The notes under the pieces were generated by a model. The model worked only from the letters and a program-made list of their open reading frames with translations. It did no database searches and was not told the DNA's origin. A DNA stretch of 64,000 nt. Source: Carallia brachiata. Its lineage: Eukaryota; Streptophyta; Magnoliopsida; Malpighiales; Rhizophoraceae. The stretch spans positions 10,877,122 to 10,941,121 of the forward strand of contig JADCRB010000016.1 of NCBI GenBank assembly GCA_021464245.1. Reading direction: 5' to 3'. Within the stretch, counting starts at the first letter, position 1. Each line of letters opens with the position of its first letter. Below, piece after piece: positions 1-11,553 of the stretch. Made by a program: the position numbers and the translations under genes.

Positions 1-3000
1 TTTCACCATCGAGGGGCGCAAAAGCCTGTCGCCAAGTTTGAACCCCTTGCGATACTCTTCGAGGATAATGCCTTCTTCAAATTCAGTTGATTCTTCGCGC
101 ATAATGGCTTCATGCAACTTTCACAGGAAAAATGAACCTTGATTTGTTAGAGATGTGTCCAATGTCTTATCCTAGTAAATTGAAGGATGTACTGACATTC
201 GGGGAGCATACAATAACTTGGTTAACTACTGCACAAATCATCAACATGCAACAAATTTAGCGGATCAAATGAAGTTTTCGTAAAGATCTACACGTTTACT
301 TACCTGCTTATTCACCTAGTTGAAACAGAATATCAAAAGCCGGTTAACTATAATCCCAAAGTCAATTTTATGTACACAATTTACTTTGATTCACGCAAAC
401 TCACCGAGTTGGCCCAATTCAGTCAAGACTTGGTTAGAGTTAAATGCGTATCAAAGGCTTCAAATGCTTGAATAAACTTGATCAAATATTCGAAAAAAAA
501 AAAAGCATCAAATAGTCTACTAAATTTCGAGCCAACTCGGTGCATTTCCTGCATTAATTCAATGGGCAATAGGACCAGTTATTATGCCAAATGCCAATCA
601 ACATATAAGGCTATGAATTTAACATACAGGTTCCCACTAATCAAAAGAAAAACCTTGGTTCCTTTTAGTGAACCACATGGGTTCCATGGTGCAATTACAT
701 CTCCCCTCTATTGTTGATGTAGTATTTTCATTAACAAATCACATGTTTCTGGGTTGTTTTAGTTTTCACTCATTGTATTCCATATATTTCAGCTATTCAA
801 CTTCAACGACACATTTTAGAACCCACATCAAATAACAAGGCGCAATGTTTTTTTTCCTCTATCGTAGTCATTATGAAGTGGATGAAAGTTGCAAAACTCA
901 CCAGCGGATCAAAAGGCTTCCCAATTGGCTCCACACGGACAACCCCAAGTGAACCTAGAATTTCTACAAATTGCTTGTATATACTCTGGTAGCTGTTGTT
1001 GATCTTCTCTTCTCCTTCTGTCTCCGCCTTAATTTGTGCTTTAGCTCTCTCAAAATTATCCAAAACAGGCAAAAAATTCTCTACAACCTCCCCTTGGGCA
1101 TTGGTAACCAGTGAAAGGCGTTCCCTTTCTGTCCTCTTTCGGAAATTGTCAAAGTCTGCACTTATCCTAAGAATTCGATCCTTTTCTATTGACAGTTCTT
1201 CTGTCAAAGTAGACAATTTAGTTTCAAGTTCAATTTTTTCATCTTCAATGGATTTCAGAAAGGCTTCTATCTCAGCAATTCTGGTTTCGTCATTATTTGC
1301 TAATGCTTCCTTGTAAGAGTAAAGTGAAGCCATGATGATTGAAGATGCTTCTTTCTCAGCATCTGTAGCCTCTTGTGTTTCCTCAGTATCAGTAAAATCT
1401 TCACTGCTAGCAGTACTGTTAGCCTCACCACTACCATCTTTCGCACCAACAGCACCATCTGAAGAGTCCTGCCGTACAAATGATTTTCAGGAAAATATTC
1501 ATTATACTCAACAACATTCAAATGAAACAATTTGATATGAACTGCCAAGCAATATTAGCTCTGAGACCAAACAAAAGCATCTTACTATTACCAATCAATC
1601 CAAGTTTGCATGACCCCTGATCTATTGTTCCATGTGTAAAAGCATTAGCCGTGTTCCAAACAATCATCTTGGCCCAATTTGGTATTTGTAAATTTCGTAA
1701 TAAAATATTTAGGTCTTTTGAAGAGTCATCATACTTCCAAAGACTTTAACAGCAGAATAATAAAACCAAAGCCATGAAAGTGTACTAGAAACTATTTTCC
1801 ACCAACAAGGAAAGTATAATAAAGAATAAATAAAGTTAACAAGTGGATAATTAACAACGATAAATCATTTCATGTATTTGTGGTGATGAGATGTCCAAAG
1901 ATACCTGGCGGTAAATGCACAAATGTCACAGACAGGCACAATATTTTGATACTCCTAAACAACATTACCTGTGTTATCTTTTTGAGAAGACATTACCTGT
2001 ATTATCTTGAACATATGAAATTCTAGAATGAAATTCGATGATAGCACAAACAAAATAAACTGAAACACAGTACGACAATGTTGGTTTTCAGAATCTGGAA
2101 ACTTTGCTTCTGGTTTAGTTTCAGATTCTGGTTTATGCTAACAGCAAAGCAAAGTTTAATTTTCTAGTTTGATGTTGGTTTCTGACCTGAGAACCAGTTT
2201 CTGGTTTAAGTTCCAGGTCCAGGTTTTTCTGTCAGCAGCAAGACAAGCAAAGCAAAGTCAAGAAAAAAGAAAAGAGGAGAATCAGATTTGCAAAAAGCCT
2301 TCTTCAATTGGAGACTAAGCTTCTTCAAAATCTTGTCCACCCCAGGAGAATTGATGCAGAAGCATCCCTCTCTAATTAGTTATTTTACATTTTATTAGTT
2401 GTTAGTTTTAGTTGGGAGTCATGTGATTAGCATGCGACAAGTTAATTAGATGGATGGCTAGGATTAATTAGGGTTTTATTAAATCAAGGGTTGAGATTTT
2501 CTCTAGTTATAACTTTAGTATAACTAGTCTAGCTACTGGACAGCTTATTCAGTATTCAATATTATTCTTCAGAATTATTGTTTTTAGAGTTTTGTGGTTT
2601 ATTGACCCTAACTATCTTGTTCCGCTCCAATTTTCTATCCAAAATCTAGCTTAAATTCAGTTTCTCTACACCAAAAAGGCTTCCTCAACTTCAATTGATC
2701 ATCAAGACTCACTATATAGAGGTATTTTTAAAAATTCAATTACAAATTAAGATACAAATGCATAATTGAAATTCAAAAACTTCGCAGCTTTTCTAAAGTT
2801 TATAGCTGTTACTAACAAGCTTGATTTAACAAGCATGATTGAAAGATTCAACACATTTTAAACTTAAACGCAAACACACTAAGGAAGCCAATTACATGGC
2901 TGCACAACTCCTCCAACAAGATACTTTTACTGCCATAACAGGAAAAATGATTCCTGGAGGGAAACTGGAACATAAAGGCTGAAACTTCGGCTTGGCAAGC

Positions 3001-4147
3001 AAAATGACAGCACCATAATTCAACAAACAATCATTTCTATTAGTCTACAATCCCATTCAGACAACTGGAAGCTCCTGACCTACAATCTACTACTAGTCTA
3101 CAACCCATCCTCAAGCCTGAGACTTATGGGAAGGGACAATCCGTGAATCAAAGATATGCCTACAGTAAATTGAGGGAGCGTAAAATGCAAATCTCAGCCA
3201 AACTTATTTAAACAACATATTAGTTTTCTCTTCAGAAAAAATCTTTTATCCCTCCATTCTGCAATGCCAATACAACAAAAATTCTTTATATTACAAAGCC
3301 CTTCCACTTCGAGTTGCCCCACATGCTAAAGCCCCTGACAACTTTCTAGAATTCTTTCCATGTCTCAGCCAGCGTCAGTTAAAGAGTTTTGTGCCAAACA
3401 CCACTACAAAGCTTGGCATCTTTCAGGTTTTGCAAAGCAAACCTAAAAGATCCTGAAGTCAAAACCAAACGACCTTCGATCCAAATTTCACGGGGAAAGC
3501 GAAGTGGCCACATCAAAAGTAAATATTCAAACATTGGACCTAAGCGAACAGATAAGTTTCTTTTAACAGCCAATACCATCACCATCTCAAAACTAGAAGC
3601 TTGGAACACTGTACCACACCAAATAAAGAAATTGCTTGCAAAATCCACTACCATTACTATCTCCAAGCTGCTTAACAATCACAACCCATTTCCCTTTATG
3701 TCAAATTACCACGAAATCGAACCAAAAAAAATCAGAAACCAATAACTAAAAAAGCTAATTCCCATCAATTAAACAGACCCCAAAAACAGAAAAAAAAAAA
3801 AAGAATTGTCCAAAATCCTAACCAAGAATAAAAGAGATCCAGATGGAATACTTAAACAAATATACCTCAATTTCTGGTTCTTGAACAGCCTGCTCGGTCT
3901 CGGCCGTCTCAGCTTCTCCCTGTGAAGCGAAAGGAACGAACTTTACGAACCGGAAGGAAGGCCTTACAGCTAACTGTACGGAACCACCCGCACTGGAAAT
4001 TCGGGCACCACCAATCCGTCTGCGTCCGAACGAGAGACAAGAAGAAGAGGGTTTTGGGAATTTTAAGGAAAGGTTGTCTGTTGCTGCAGCTGTAGGTGGT
4101 GGAGGTATCACTGTCCTAAACGGCAACGTTTTGAGGAACGTGGCCAT
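1..4147 (-). CDS. GRPE: Chloroplast-type GrpE co-chaperone (nucleotide exchange factor for Hsp70), 3' end off the window
   Basis: GrpE releases ADP from DnaK-type Hsp70; plastid versions (CGE1/CGE2 in Arabidopsis) serve stromal Hsp70. Exons on the minus strand are 4147-3866, 1468-902 and 117-1, all joined in phase 0, giving 322 visible residues. The first ~70 residues are rich in Ser, Pro and Arg with few acids, as in a plastid transit peptide, followed by an acidic Glu-rich linker. Exon 2 encodes the long coiled coil (EIEAFLKSIEDEKIELETKL onward) and the FDNFRKRTERER segment. The last exon carries the GrpE signature DPLLHEAIMREE...YRKGFKLGDRLLRPSMVK, and the frame is still open at base 1, so only a short C-terminus is missing. 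Intron 1 is long (1469-3865). The ATG at 4147 starts the transit-like stretch. The family call is secure; plastid rather than mitochondrial targeting and the exact paralogue are inferred. Confidence 0.93.
1469..3865 (-). other. Large first intron of the GrpE gene
   Basis: This 2.4-kb intron has a GT donor next to 3866 and an AG acceptor next to 1468 on the minus strand. I found no coding exon in it. About 2090-2700 holds T-rich repeated phrases ('tctggtttagtttcagattc' type) and a stretch that could be a decayed retroelement end. I could not find terminal repeats or a target duplication, so I do not call an element. Confidence 0.6.
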
Positions 4148-4475
4148 TGATTGAGGCTCGGAGAGGATTATTGAGAGGGGAGGCCGGAAATTGGAGGGAT
4201 AAGAAGTGAAGTGAGGAGGCCTGGAGACAAGGAAAATGGTGGGTTTTTAGTGTTCTGGGCAGGGGGCAAACGAGGTTGGGTTGCGATTTTATTTTGACCG
4301 TTGGATGGTTATTCGATATGTAATATTTTGATCGTACGGCCTGTGTTGTATGCAAGGTTTTGGGGATGAAAGAATAAGAAAATTCTAGAGCAATAATCTT
4401 GTCCGTAAACCCAATTTCACTCAAAAACACCGCAGGAGAACTGTAGAAGAAACCCTTTGAGGTACTGTTCTTTTA

Positions 4476-4855
4476 TGGTGTGTTTGGATTTGTGAGAAAG
4501 TGATAAAAAAGAAAGTTATGATAAAAAAATTTTAAGAAAAAAATTATATAGATAGATGAAAATTATGTGAGAAAGAAAGTAATGAAAAAGAAAATAATCA
4601 AGAAAGTTATGAGATTAAAAGTTATAAAATAATAAATTATTTAGATACATAAGAAATATGTGAAAAAGAAAGTAATGAGAAAGAAAATAATAAAAAAAGT
4701 TGTTAGATAAAAAATTATGAAAAAAATAAATTATTTAAATAGATGGGTATTATGTGAGAAAAAAAGTGACGAGAAATAAAATAATATGGTAATGATGATA
4801 AATTTTGTGAGAAATCAATTCTTTCTCAAATATTTTTGGGAAACCAAACAGCCCA
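4476..4855. mobile_element. PIF/Harbinger (Tourist)-like MITE, 380 bp
   Basis: The left end reads TGGTGTGTTTGGATTTGTGA. The right end, reverse-complemented, reads TGGGCTGTTTGGTTTCCCAA. These are imperfect terminal inverted repeats around a GTTTGG core, flanked by TTA on both sides (4473-4475 and 4856-4858). A 3-bp TTA/TAA target duplication is typical of PIF/Harbinger elements. The interior is AT-rich and has no transposase. It inserted about 330 bases upstream of the GrpE start codon. Confidence 0.6.
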
Positions 4856-7800
4856 TTAGTAGAATTGGCATATTTTATTAAAATTTTTTGAATCTGTGTT
4901 TATTTTTTTTATTTTATTAAAAAGATTGTTGAACTGTAAATTATATAATATGAGTAATTTTTTATATTTTTATAAATCTCTCATTATTTTTTTAAGTTAG
5001 AATTTAAGACTTTTAAAATAAATATTTTAATTATTAAAATGTTCTTAAAAGACCTTTATTTTCCAATCTTTCAGTTTTTCAAGTAAAAACAAAAAAAAAA
5101 TTGAGGTGATAATATTATAAGAATCCTGCATGTATTAACGGTGATCATGACCAAAAATACAAAACTGAGGTGTGTTTGAATTGATAGAAAGTGAATAAAA
5201 AAAATAGAAATTAGTACAGATGATATTATAATTGATAAAAAATAATGATTCTAAAGTTGCGAGAAAAAAATAAATAGTAATTTGTGAGAAAAAAATAAAA
5301 AGTAATTATTTAAATTGATAAAAAATAAATAAAATAAATAAATACAAAATATTTTCTTTTTATTTTTTTTTATTTTCCCTTTAACAAATTGCCAAGTTAT
5401 AATAATATGACATCACACTTTTTATAAGTCTAAGTCTTTCTGGCCTCAAGGGACATGGCATGGTCTTGTGATGCTTATAGTACAACTGTTTAAAAAATTC
5501 TGTTAAAATCTCTTGGTTTGTGTTCCAGTTTAACGAGTAATACTTGTATTTTAATCTCAAAACCAAATAGGACCGACGGACAACTGGCTTAACCTACTGG
5601 ATTTGATTACTGTTCATTCATGTTATATAAGCCAATGTCAAAGTGGATTTGGTTATCTCCCCCTCCATTTTTTTCTTTTTTCTGTTCATTTGGGAGTTAA
5701 TTATAAGCCCTTCTTTAAACTTTCATTTTACTTACGATAAATCCATGCTGATTTTGTAAAATTGAGGAAAGTGATCGAAGGCCCATTAATATACCAAACA
5801 ATAGGGGTGATGCCTACCAATTTCATAAGTTAATTAAGTGAATATCTTTAAGTTCTAGTTTAGTGAAGGTATTGTTGTTGAACTTAGTTCAATGAAATGA
5901 AAACATATGTTGTTTTGGTTAATTGATCTTGACTACGGTTTAAACTCGAGATTCCCGACTGAGATTTAAATTCGAGATTTTTAACTTTGATAATTATTTT
6001 AATATCAGTAAACTTTTGCTTATTAGTGATATAAAAACATATCTTGTACTTATTCGTAGCACATAAATAATATTGAATTTGATCAATAAAAAAAAAACAT
6101 TCTCTTTTCTTTTTACCTTGTGTTGTTAGTTAGCTTGATTCACCATTTAAACTCAACAAATTCAATATTAAGAATGATTCTTTTTTTTGGGTGTTTATCT
6201 TCTGCATGTTCTGGGTGTTATCTTAAGAATGATTCTAACACAACTCTATTTAGTATTTTTTATCATTAGGGAGGGGGAGAAGATTCTCGCTTGTAGGATT
6301 TTTAGGAACACGGGATCTCAAACCTCCACTTTATTCATTGGCGGATCCACGTTATTGCTGCCCACCCTCAATTTTAAATCATCTATAGGATGTGTTTGTT
6401 TAATTGAAAATATTTTATAAAAATTTTTTTTTCTCATTTTTCGGTGTTTACTTCACGTAAAATATTTTATAATGAAAAATTTGGGAAGAATTTGAAGAAA
6501 ATTTTAAAATTTTCAAGAAAAATACTTTTTATTTTGCTGAGCTGATGTTATTTTTCAGGAAAAACACAAAATGTACTATAAATAAATGATAAAAAATTAT
6601 TATTTTTATTCTAAATATTTTTTTTAAATATTTTATAGAAATAAATTATTTCACAATAAATAAACGAATCTTAATTATAATAGGTGAAACGTCTACAGTA
6701 CCACAAGTAATAAGAATTTAGGCTGCACTTTGCCCGCCTACAATTTCTTGCTTGCCTTCCCTCCCAAGCTTGACTCCCCTTCTTGGCTTTCTTGCTTTTT
6801 TTGGTTCTTGTTCTTTTTGCTTCTCGTTTTTTTTTTTTTTTTCCTCAAAGACATTAGTTTCTTACTTTTGATCTCTTCGCTTTCTTTCTTTTTTATTTCA
6901 ATGTATTTGTTAAAATTATTTATTATTTATTTTTCAAATTATTTTAATAAAATTTTTTATATTAATATTATGATTTTAATAATTATTTTATATTCATAAT
7001 ATCATTTTAAAAATATATATTTTATATTTTAATGAATCAAATTATTAGTAGCGATTGTTATTAAAAAGAAAAAAATATATTTGTTTATCTAAAAATATAT
7101 TTGTTTATAATTGACTTCAATTTTATGAGTTATAACAATTATAGAAAATATTTTTTTATAATGAACATTATGAAGAATCTCTTACGCGATCAGATGAGAA
7201 ATAAATAACTAAATATTTAAATAATTACTTACATAAAAAAATTTATTTGATTGTATAAAAAATAAAAAGAAAATTTTAAAACACTATAATTCATATGATA
7301 TAATTATGATATTTATTATTCATAATAATTAATTTAATTTTTTATTTTTATCACGTATATTAATTTTTGTTATTATTTTTGTACATATAACGTTTATTCC
7401 CCTAAAAATTTTTTCTGGATCTACGGCTGACTGTATCCACAGTATCAAAGTCTTGCACCAATATTGCCAACTAAAATTGGTATATGTTACTTATTATTTA
7501 CCTACGGATTATCGTGTTGTCTCAGAAAAACCATAAAAACAGGAAAACTACGAGTTTTCCCGTAATTTATTACAATGAGCTGGGTGGATGAAAGGTTCTA
7601 CTTTTACAATTTTTTGTTAACCTGACTTTGAGATTTATTAGAAACATCTCTATCACTTGTCGACAAGTATCATTTTTGTCACGCTTAAGCTTGCATCATG
7701 AATTTTTTTTATGTGACAAAAGGAATCAAAGAAACATAAAGAAAATTAAAAAAAAAAACAAAGTCAAAAATAGTCCACACAAACAATAGTTCAAACCAAT

Positions 7801-8159
7801 ATTTGTTAGTCTAAGTAATTAGAGCTTAATTTCTTTTAAATAAGACATGGAGTTAAATTTTATATATGGACAAACTAGACGCTTGGAGAGTTTTGCATTT
7901 CTAATGAGTCTTTTCCATATCGAACTAGAGAGACTTAATGTGATTTCAGATATGAAGATTTTGCAAAAAAAAAAAAAAAAAAAAACAATTCAGGTGAAGT
8001 CGTTACCTTAGTTGGTTTTTTTCAGTCTTTTGTATCTTTATTCTTCGTCTGCGATGGAAAGCGCAGGTTGTGAGGCTCTAAGTGCCACGTATTGGATTTC
8101 TCTGAGTTTTTTTTTTTTTTTCGTTTACGAGGAAGGTATAGTCCAGTTTAAGAGACTGT

Positions 8160-8600
8160 ATTCCTGGGACAGGAAACTCTAATCACATCCGGTTTAAGAA
8201 TATCGTTTAACCTAGGAACAGGCTGGCAGAAGAGAGCTAAGCCTAGCCTTTGAGATTGTGCGATAGAAGCAAGCCAATTTGCAACTCAGTTGCCTTCATT
8301 GTAGATATAAAACTAATTGAACTGACCAATCTCGACGCACCAACTCCCTGCAACAGGAAACTAAGTTAGTTTGTAGATGTGTTTAGCGGAACACCTTGTA
8401 GGATAACATGACAGGCTGTTTGGAAGTAAGTATCTACAATCACTTTCCGAAATCTCCTCCTCCATGCTACGTGCAGCCCTTGTTAAATATCCCAAACTTT
8501 CGCCGCAAACACTATGGTAATGCCAATATTATGGACAAATTCTCTATGGTCTCTGTATTATTCTGCAGACCTTAATGGAAGGCCTTAGTGACAATTACTG
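8160..8600 (-). mobile_element. Degenerate LINE (non-LTR) RNase H-like fragment
   Basis: Minus-strand translation gives AAKVWDI*QGLHVAWRRRF followed by RKVIVDTYFQTACHVIL, then after frame changes LVRRDWSVQF and VANWLASIAQSQRLGL. This matches the order of motifs in the plant LINE RNase H tail: a helix with E/K-x-W-A-I-x-x-G-L, an acidic strand, RDW, then an N-x-x-A-D/N-W-L-A end. Stops and frame breaks show it is dead. I did not see the reverse transcriptase. Confidence 0.6.
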
Positions 8601-9555
8601 CCAAGCTTAAAATATCATTTTCTTTCTTAATCGCAGCATAATTCACTATCTGAAGGCCTAGATTTTCCAGTAGCCTGTGTTTGCCGGCCAGCTGTATTAG
8701 ACTGTTGTGTTTGTATTCTTTATGTGCTCTAATTATAATGGTATCAAATCGATTAGTTCAATGGTATTTTATGTTTATAGTCAATATTAACCATTTATGT
8801 AATTTACTGAATTGAGTCGTTTATCTTTCATGGAAAAAAAGGATTGAATCTCACTTATTTTAGTGACAAGTTAGTGACATGTCTAGGTGTTGTGATTCTA
8901 TTCTGTAGATACCTATATATTACTTCTACAATAACATAAGTAGAGTAGGACTATTGTTAGAAGTGCATGCAGCGATGAATATAATATTATAATAGTTTAT
9001 GTTAAATGTTTTTCATTTTTGGGTACAAAGTTTATGTTAAAAATGTTAAATCATAAATGTATTACTCATGAATCAAGAGTGGTGAATTAGGCTAATTAGC
9101 CAAAGAAGCTTACCTCTTTAGAGGAGGATGGGAATTCAATCCCCACCTCCTTCAAAAATCCAACAATTAGTGGGTACTTATAAAAATATGAGTTTAAGTG
9201 CAAAACACTAGTACGGTGTCCTCACACTTGTCATTCCCTAACTGATTATTACTAACCATTATGAACGTTAAAAGAAAAAAAAAGAAGTGAATTCAAGATT
9301 GGTGATATCGGATCAATTGGTGACTCACAACAAATAGCTAGCAATTGAAATTCATATAAAAATATTGATAACATTTCATATAAAAGATTTTTGCCAAATT
9401 AATTGAGACAATATACTTTCAAGTTTCACTCCATCTAGTAAATTAAACAAGGTTTCCATTGAAGGTCAAATGCCCCATTGATCCGACGGAAGCAGAACAA
9501 AAGGTCCCAATTTCCCAAAAATCGGGGTGTCTCCAAAATACATACTACCATTATT

Positions 9556-9697
9556 GGTCATCGTTTAATGATAAGAGATCTATTTGTATTATGTCGGTTA
9601 TAAATTCGAATCATCGCTTAAACATTAGTTATAATTTAGTGATTAGAGGTCTATTCCTATTATGTTGGTTATGAGTTCAAACGAACATCTAAACATT
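9556..9697. repeat. Degenerate tandem duplication, two 71-bp units
   Basis: The units 9556-9626 and 9627-9697 share phrases such as 'tctatt..tattatgt.ggttat' and both end in 'taaacatt'. Each contains a GTTAT-A-TTCGAA/TTCAAA-like stretch that faintly resembles a tRNA B box, so it could be a SINE relic; this is weak. Confidence 0.4.
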
Positions 9698-10928
9698 CAA
9701 CATTCAATTGTACAATTATAAAAACAATTGAAAGCAGTTAGTGATCACGGCTTATAAACTTTTTGATGGTTTTTTTTTTTTTTTTTTTAAAAAACAAAAC
9801 TCATTCCGAATAATATTCGATTAATACAAGCAGATTCGCAATAAACATTACATTATTTTTTTTAATGTATAAAAAAAGTATATCACTTGTATATAGGTCA
9901 TTACATTTGCAGGTCCAAGTTGAGAGTCACCCATTAATATTTTTATTTAATTTTTCCTATAAAAAGGAATCACTATTCGCGTACTGATGAATTTAAATAT
10001 AATTCCGCCACATCTTATCCAGTAATTGCCAAATTTTAGATTCAATGTTCAATCGTTATTAGATCTTTCAATTCTAACATTAAGGCGAAAACACCTAAAC
10101 ATATATTTGAATAGAGATTATTAAGTATGTATCAAATCATTATCTATATTACTGCTTCATGTGATAACTTTATATTTGTTATTAAAGAGAAACCAGTCAT
10201 TATTGGCGAAACACTAGCCGTTAGATTGGCCATGATATCACCTTGCTAAAAGCGCCAAAGTAAAGCCAATATTGGTGGTCTTCAATCGACAGAGAGACGT
10301 TACAAACGAATCAATTAATCAATAAATTAATTGCAACGACTAGTACTGCTGCTTAAATAAATTAGAATTGGAAAGAAACCCCACATTATTGTTATTTTGT
10401 TGCTATGATAAATTAAATTAAAAGATGGCCACCAATAATTGACGCCCGCAATGCTTAATGTTTTTGTTATTATTTGTGAACCAACAGTTTTTTATTATTA
10501 TTTTATTTTATTTTCTTTTTTATGCTAAATTCTGATATTCATAAATTACTAGGGAATCCTTATTTTTTTCAATCAATAACATTTTTGAGCATTTTTAAGG
10601 AACAACAACACTTAAAAAAAGGCAACTAAACACTATTTTATCATAATTTGTTGACTTTTAATAATAACAGCAATTCTTATTAACAAAATCAAACACTCTT
10701 TACTGTAAGTCCCAACTAATTTTATTTAAACAGGGAAGGAAGCGTTAACAGAATTCACTAAAAAGACAAAAATTCTTCTAAATTTATTTATTTTATATAG
10801 AATCTAAAATTTTGATTAAAAAAACTAAATTTCCACTATTTATTGATTATAATTTTATTTTATTTTAAAAAAAACAAATATGACCCACAGCAGCAAGCAA
10901 AGCAACTGCCGTTTGTACTTTTGCTATG

Positions 10929-10954
10929 GAGAGAGAGAGAGAGAGAGAGAGAGA
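10929..10954. repeat. GA microsatellite upstream of AGD14
   Basis: An uninterrupted GA run about 430 bases upstream of the AGD14 start codon. GA/CT tracts in plant promoters and leaders are binding sites for BPC/GAGA-type proteins, so a regulatory role is possible but unproven. Confidence 0.7.
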
Positions 10955-11248
10955 AATAACGGTTGTTTTGTGGTAGACACTGAGGTGAAATTTCATTTTT
11001 TTTTTTTAAAATATTTATCTACCTTGTCCTTTCGATTCCTTTCAAACCAGAATTCAAAAACCCCAAACAAACCCTAGATTTGAGTTGACTCTCTTTCCCT
11101 CTCTCTCTCTCTCTTTCTCCACCCCCAAATTTGCCTGATCCTTTTGAAGTATTGTTGAGCTGAAGGAAATTGGACTCGTTGCGGTTTCAATTTCTTGAAT
11201 TGATCGTCGGGGCGAAAAAAGAAGTTGGAAGAAGGAAATTTGGGGAGG

Positions 11249-11254
<6 letters not shown>

Positions 11255-11280
<26 letters not shown>

Positions 11281-11281
11281 A
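11255..11281. repeat. GA microsatellite in the AGD14 leader
   Basis: A second GA run about 105 bases before the ATG at 11386, probably in the transcribed leader. A CT run at about 11098-11115 lies just upstream. Telo-box-like AAACCCTA also occurs near 11068 and, on the other strand, near 11311. Confidence 0.65.
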
Positions 11282-11385
11282 AACTGGAAAGATAGAAACT
11301 TTTCGATCAGGTCTAGGGTTTGTTTGTTTGTTTTTTGGTTGGGGAGTGGGCGTAGAAGGACGGAATCGAATCTACTATAGGGAAA

Positions 11386-11489
11386 ATGGGGAGTAGAAAG
11401 GAAGAGGAGAAGAATGAGAAGATTATTAGAGGCCTCTTGAAACTTCCTCCCAATCGCCGCTGTATCAATTGCAATGCCTTGGTATTCTT

Positions 11490-11553
<64 letters not shown>

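Larger units (their letters stand above)
4148..11385. other. Intergenic region between divergent GrpE and AGD14 genes
   Basis: About 7.2 kb, strongly AT-rich, with no credible gene. The first ~300 bases hold the GrpE promoter and leader (minus strand). It also contains a Harbinger-like MITE (4476-4855), a decayed element with imperfect ends (about 6388-6670, ends resembling GTGTTTGTTTAATTGA), a LINE RNase H relic (about 8160-8600), a 71-bp tandem duplication (9556-9697), several poly-A or poly-T runs, and the GA/CT-rich promoter and leader of AGD14 from about 10.9 kb onward. Confidence 0.6.

Noticed and set aside
996..1316. Open frame on the plus strand opposite GrpE exon 2
   Set aside because: Antisense shadow of a real coding exon; no independent protein signature.
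2090..2700. Possible solo LTR in the GrpE intron
   Set aside because: Some retroelement-like phrasing, but I found no TG...CA ends with a target duplication and no second copy.
9080..9200. tRNA-like or SINE-like stretch (gggaattcaatcccc)
   Set aside because: It faintly resembles a B box but no cloverleaf can be folded and no A box is convincing.
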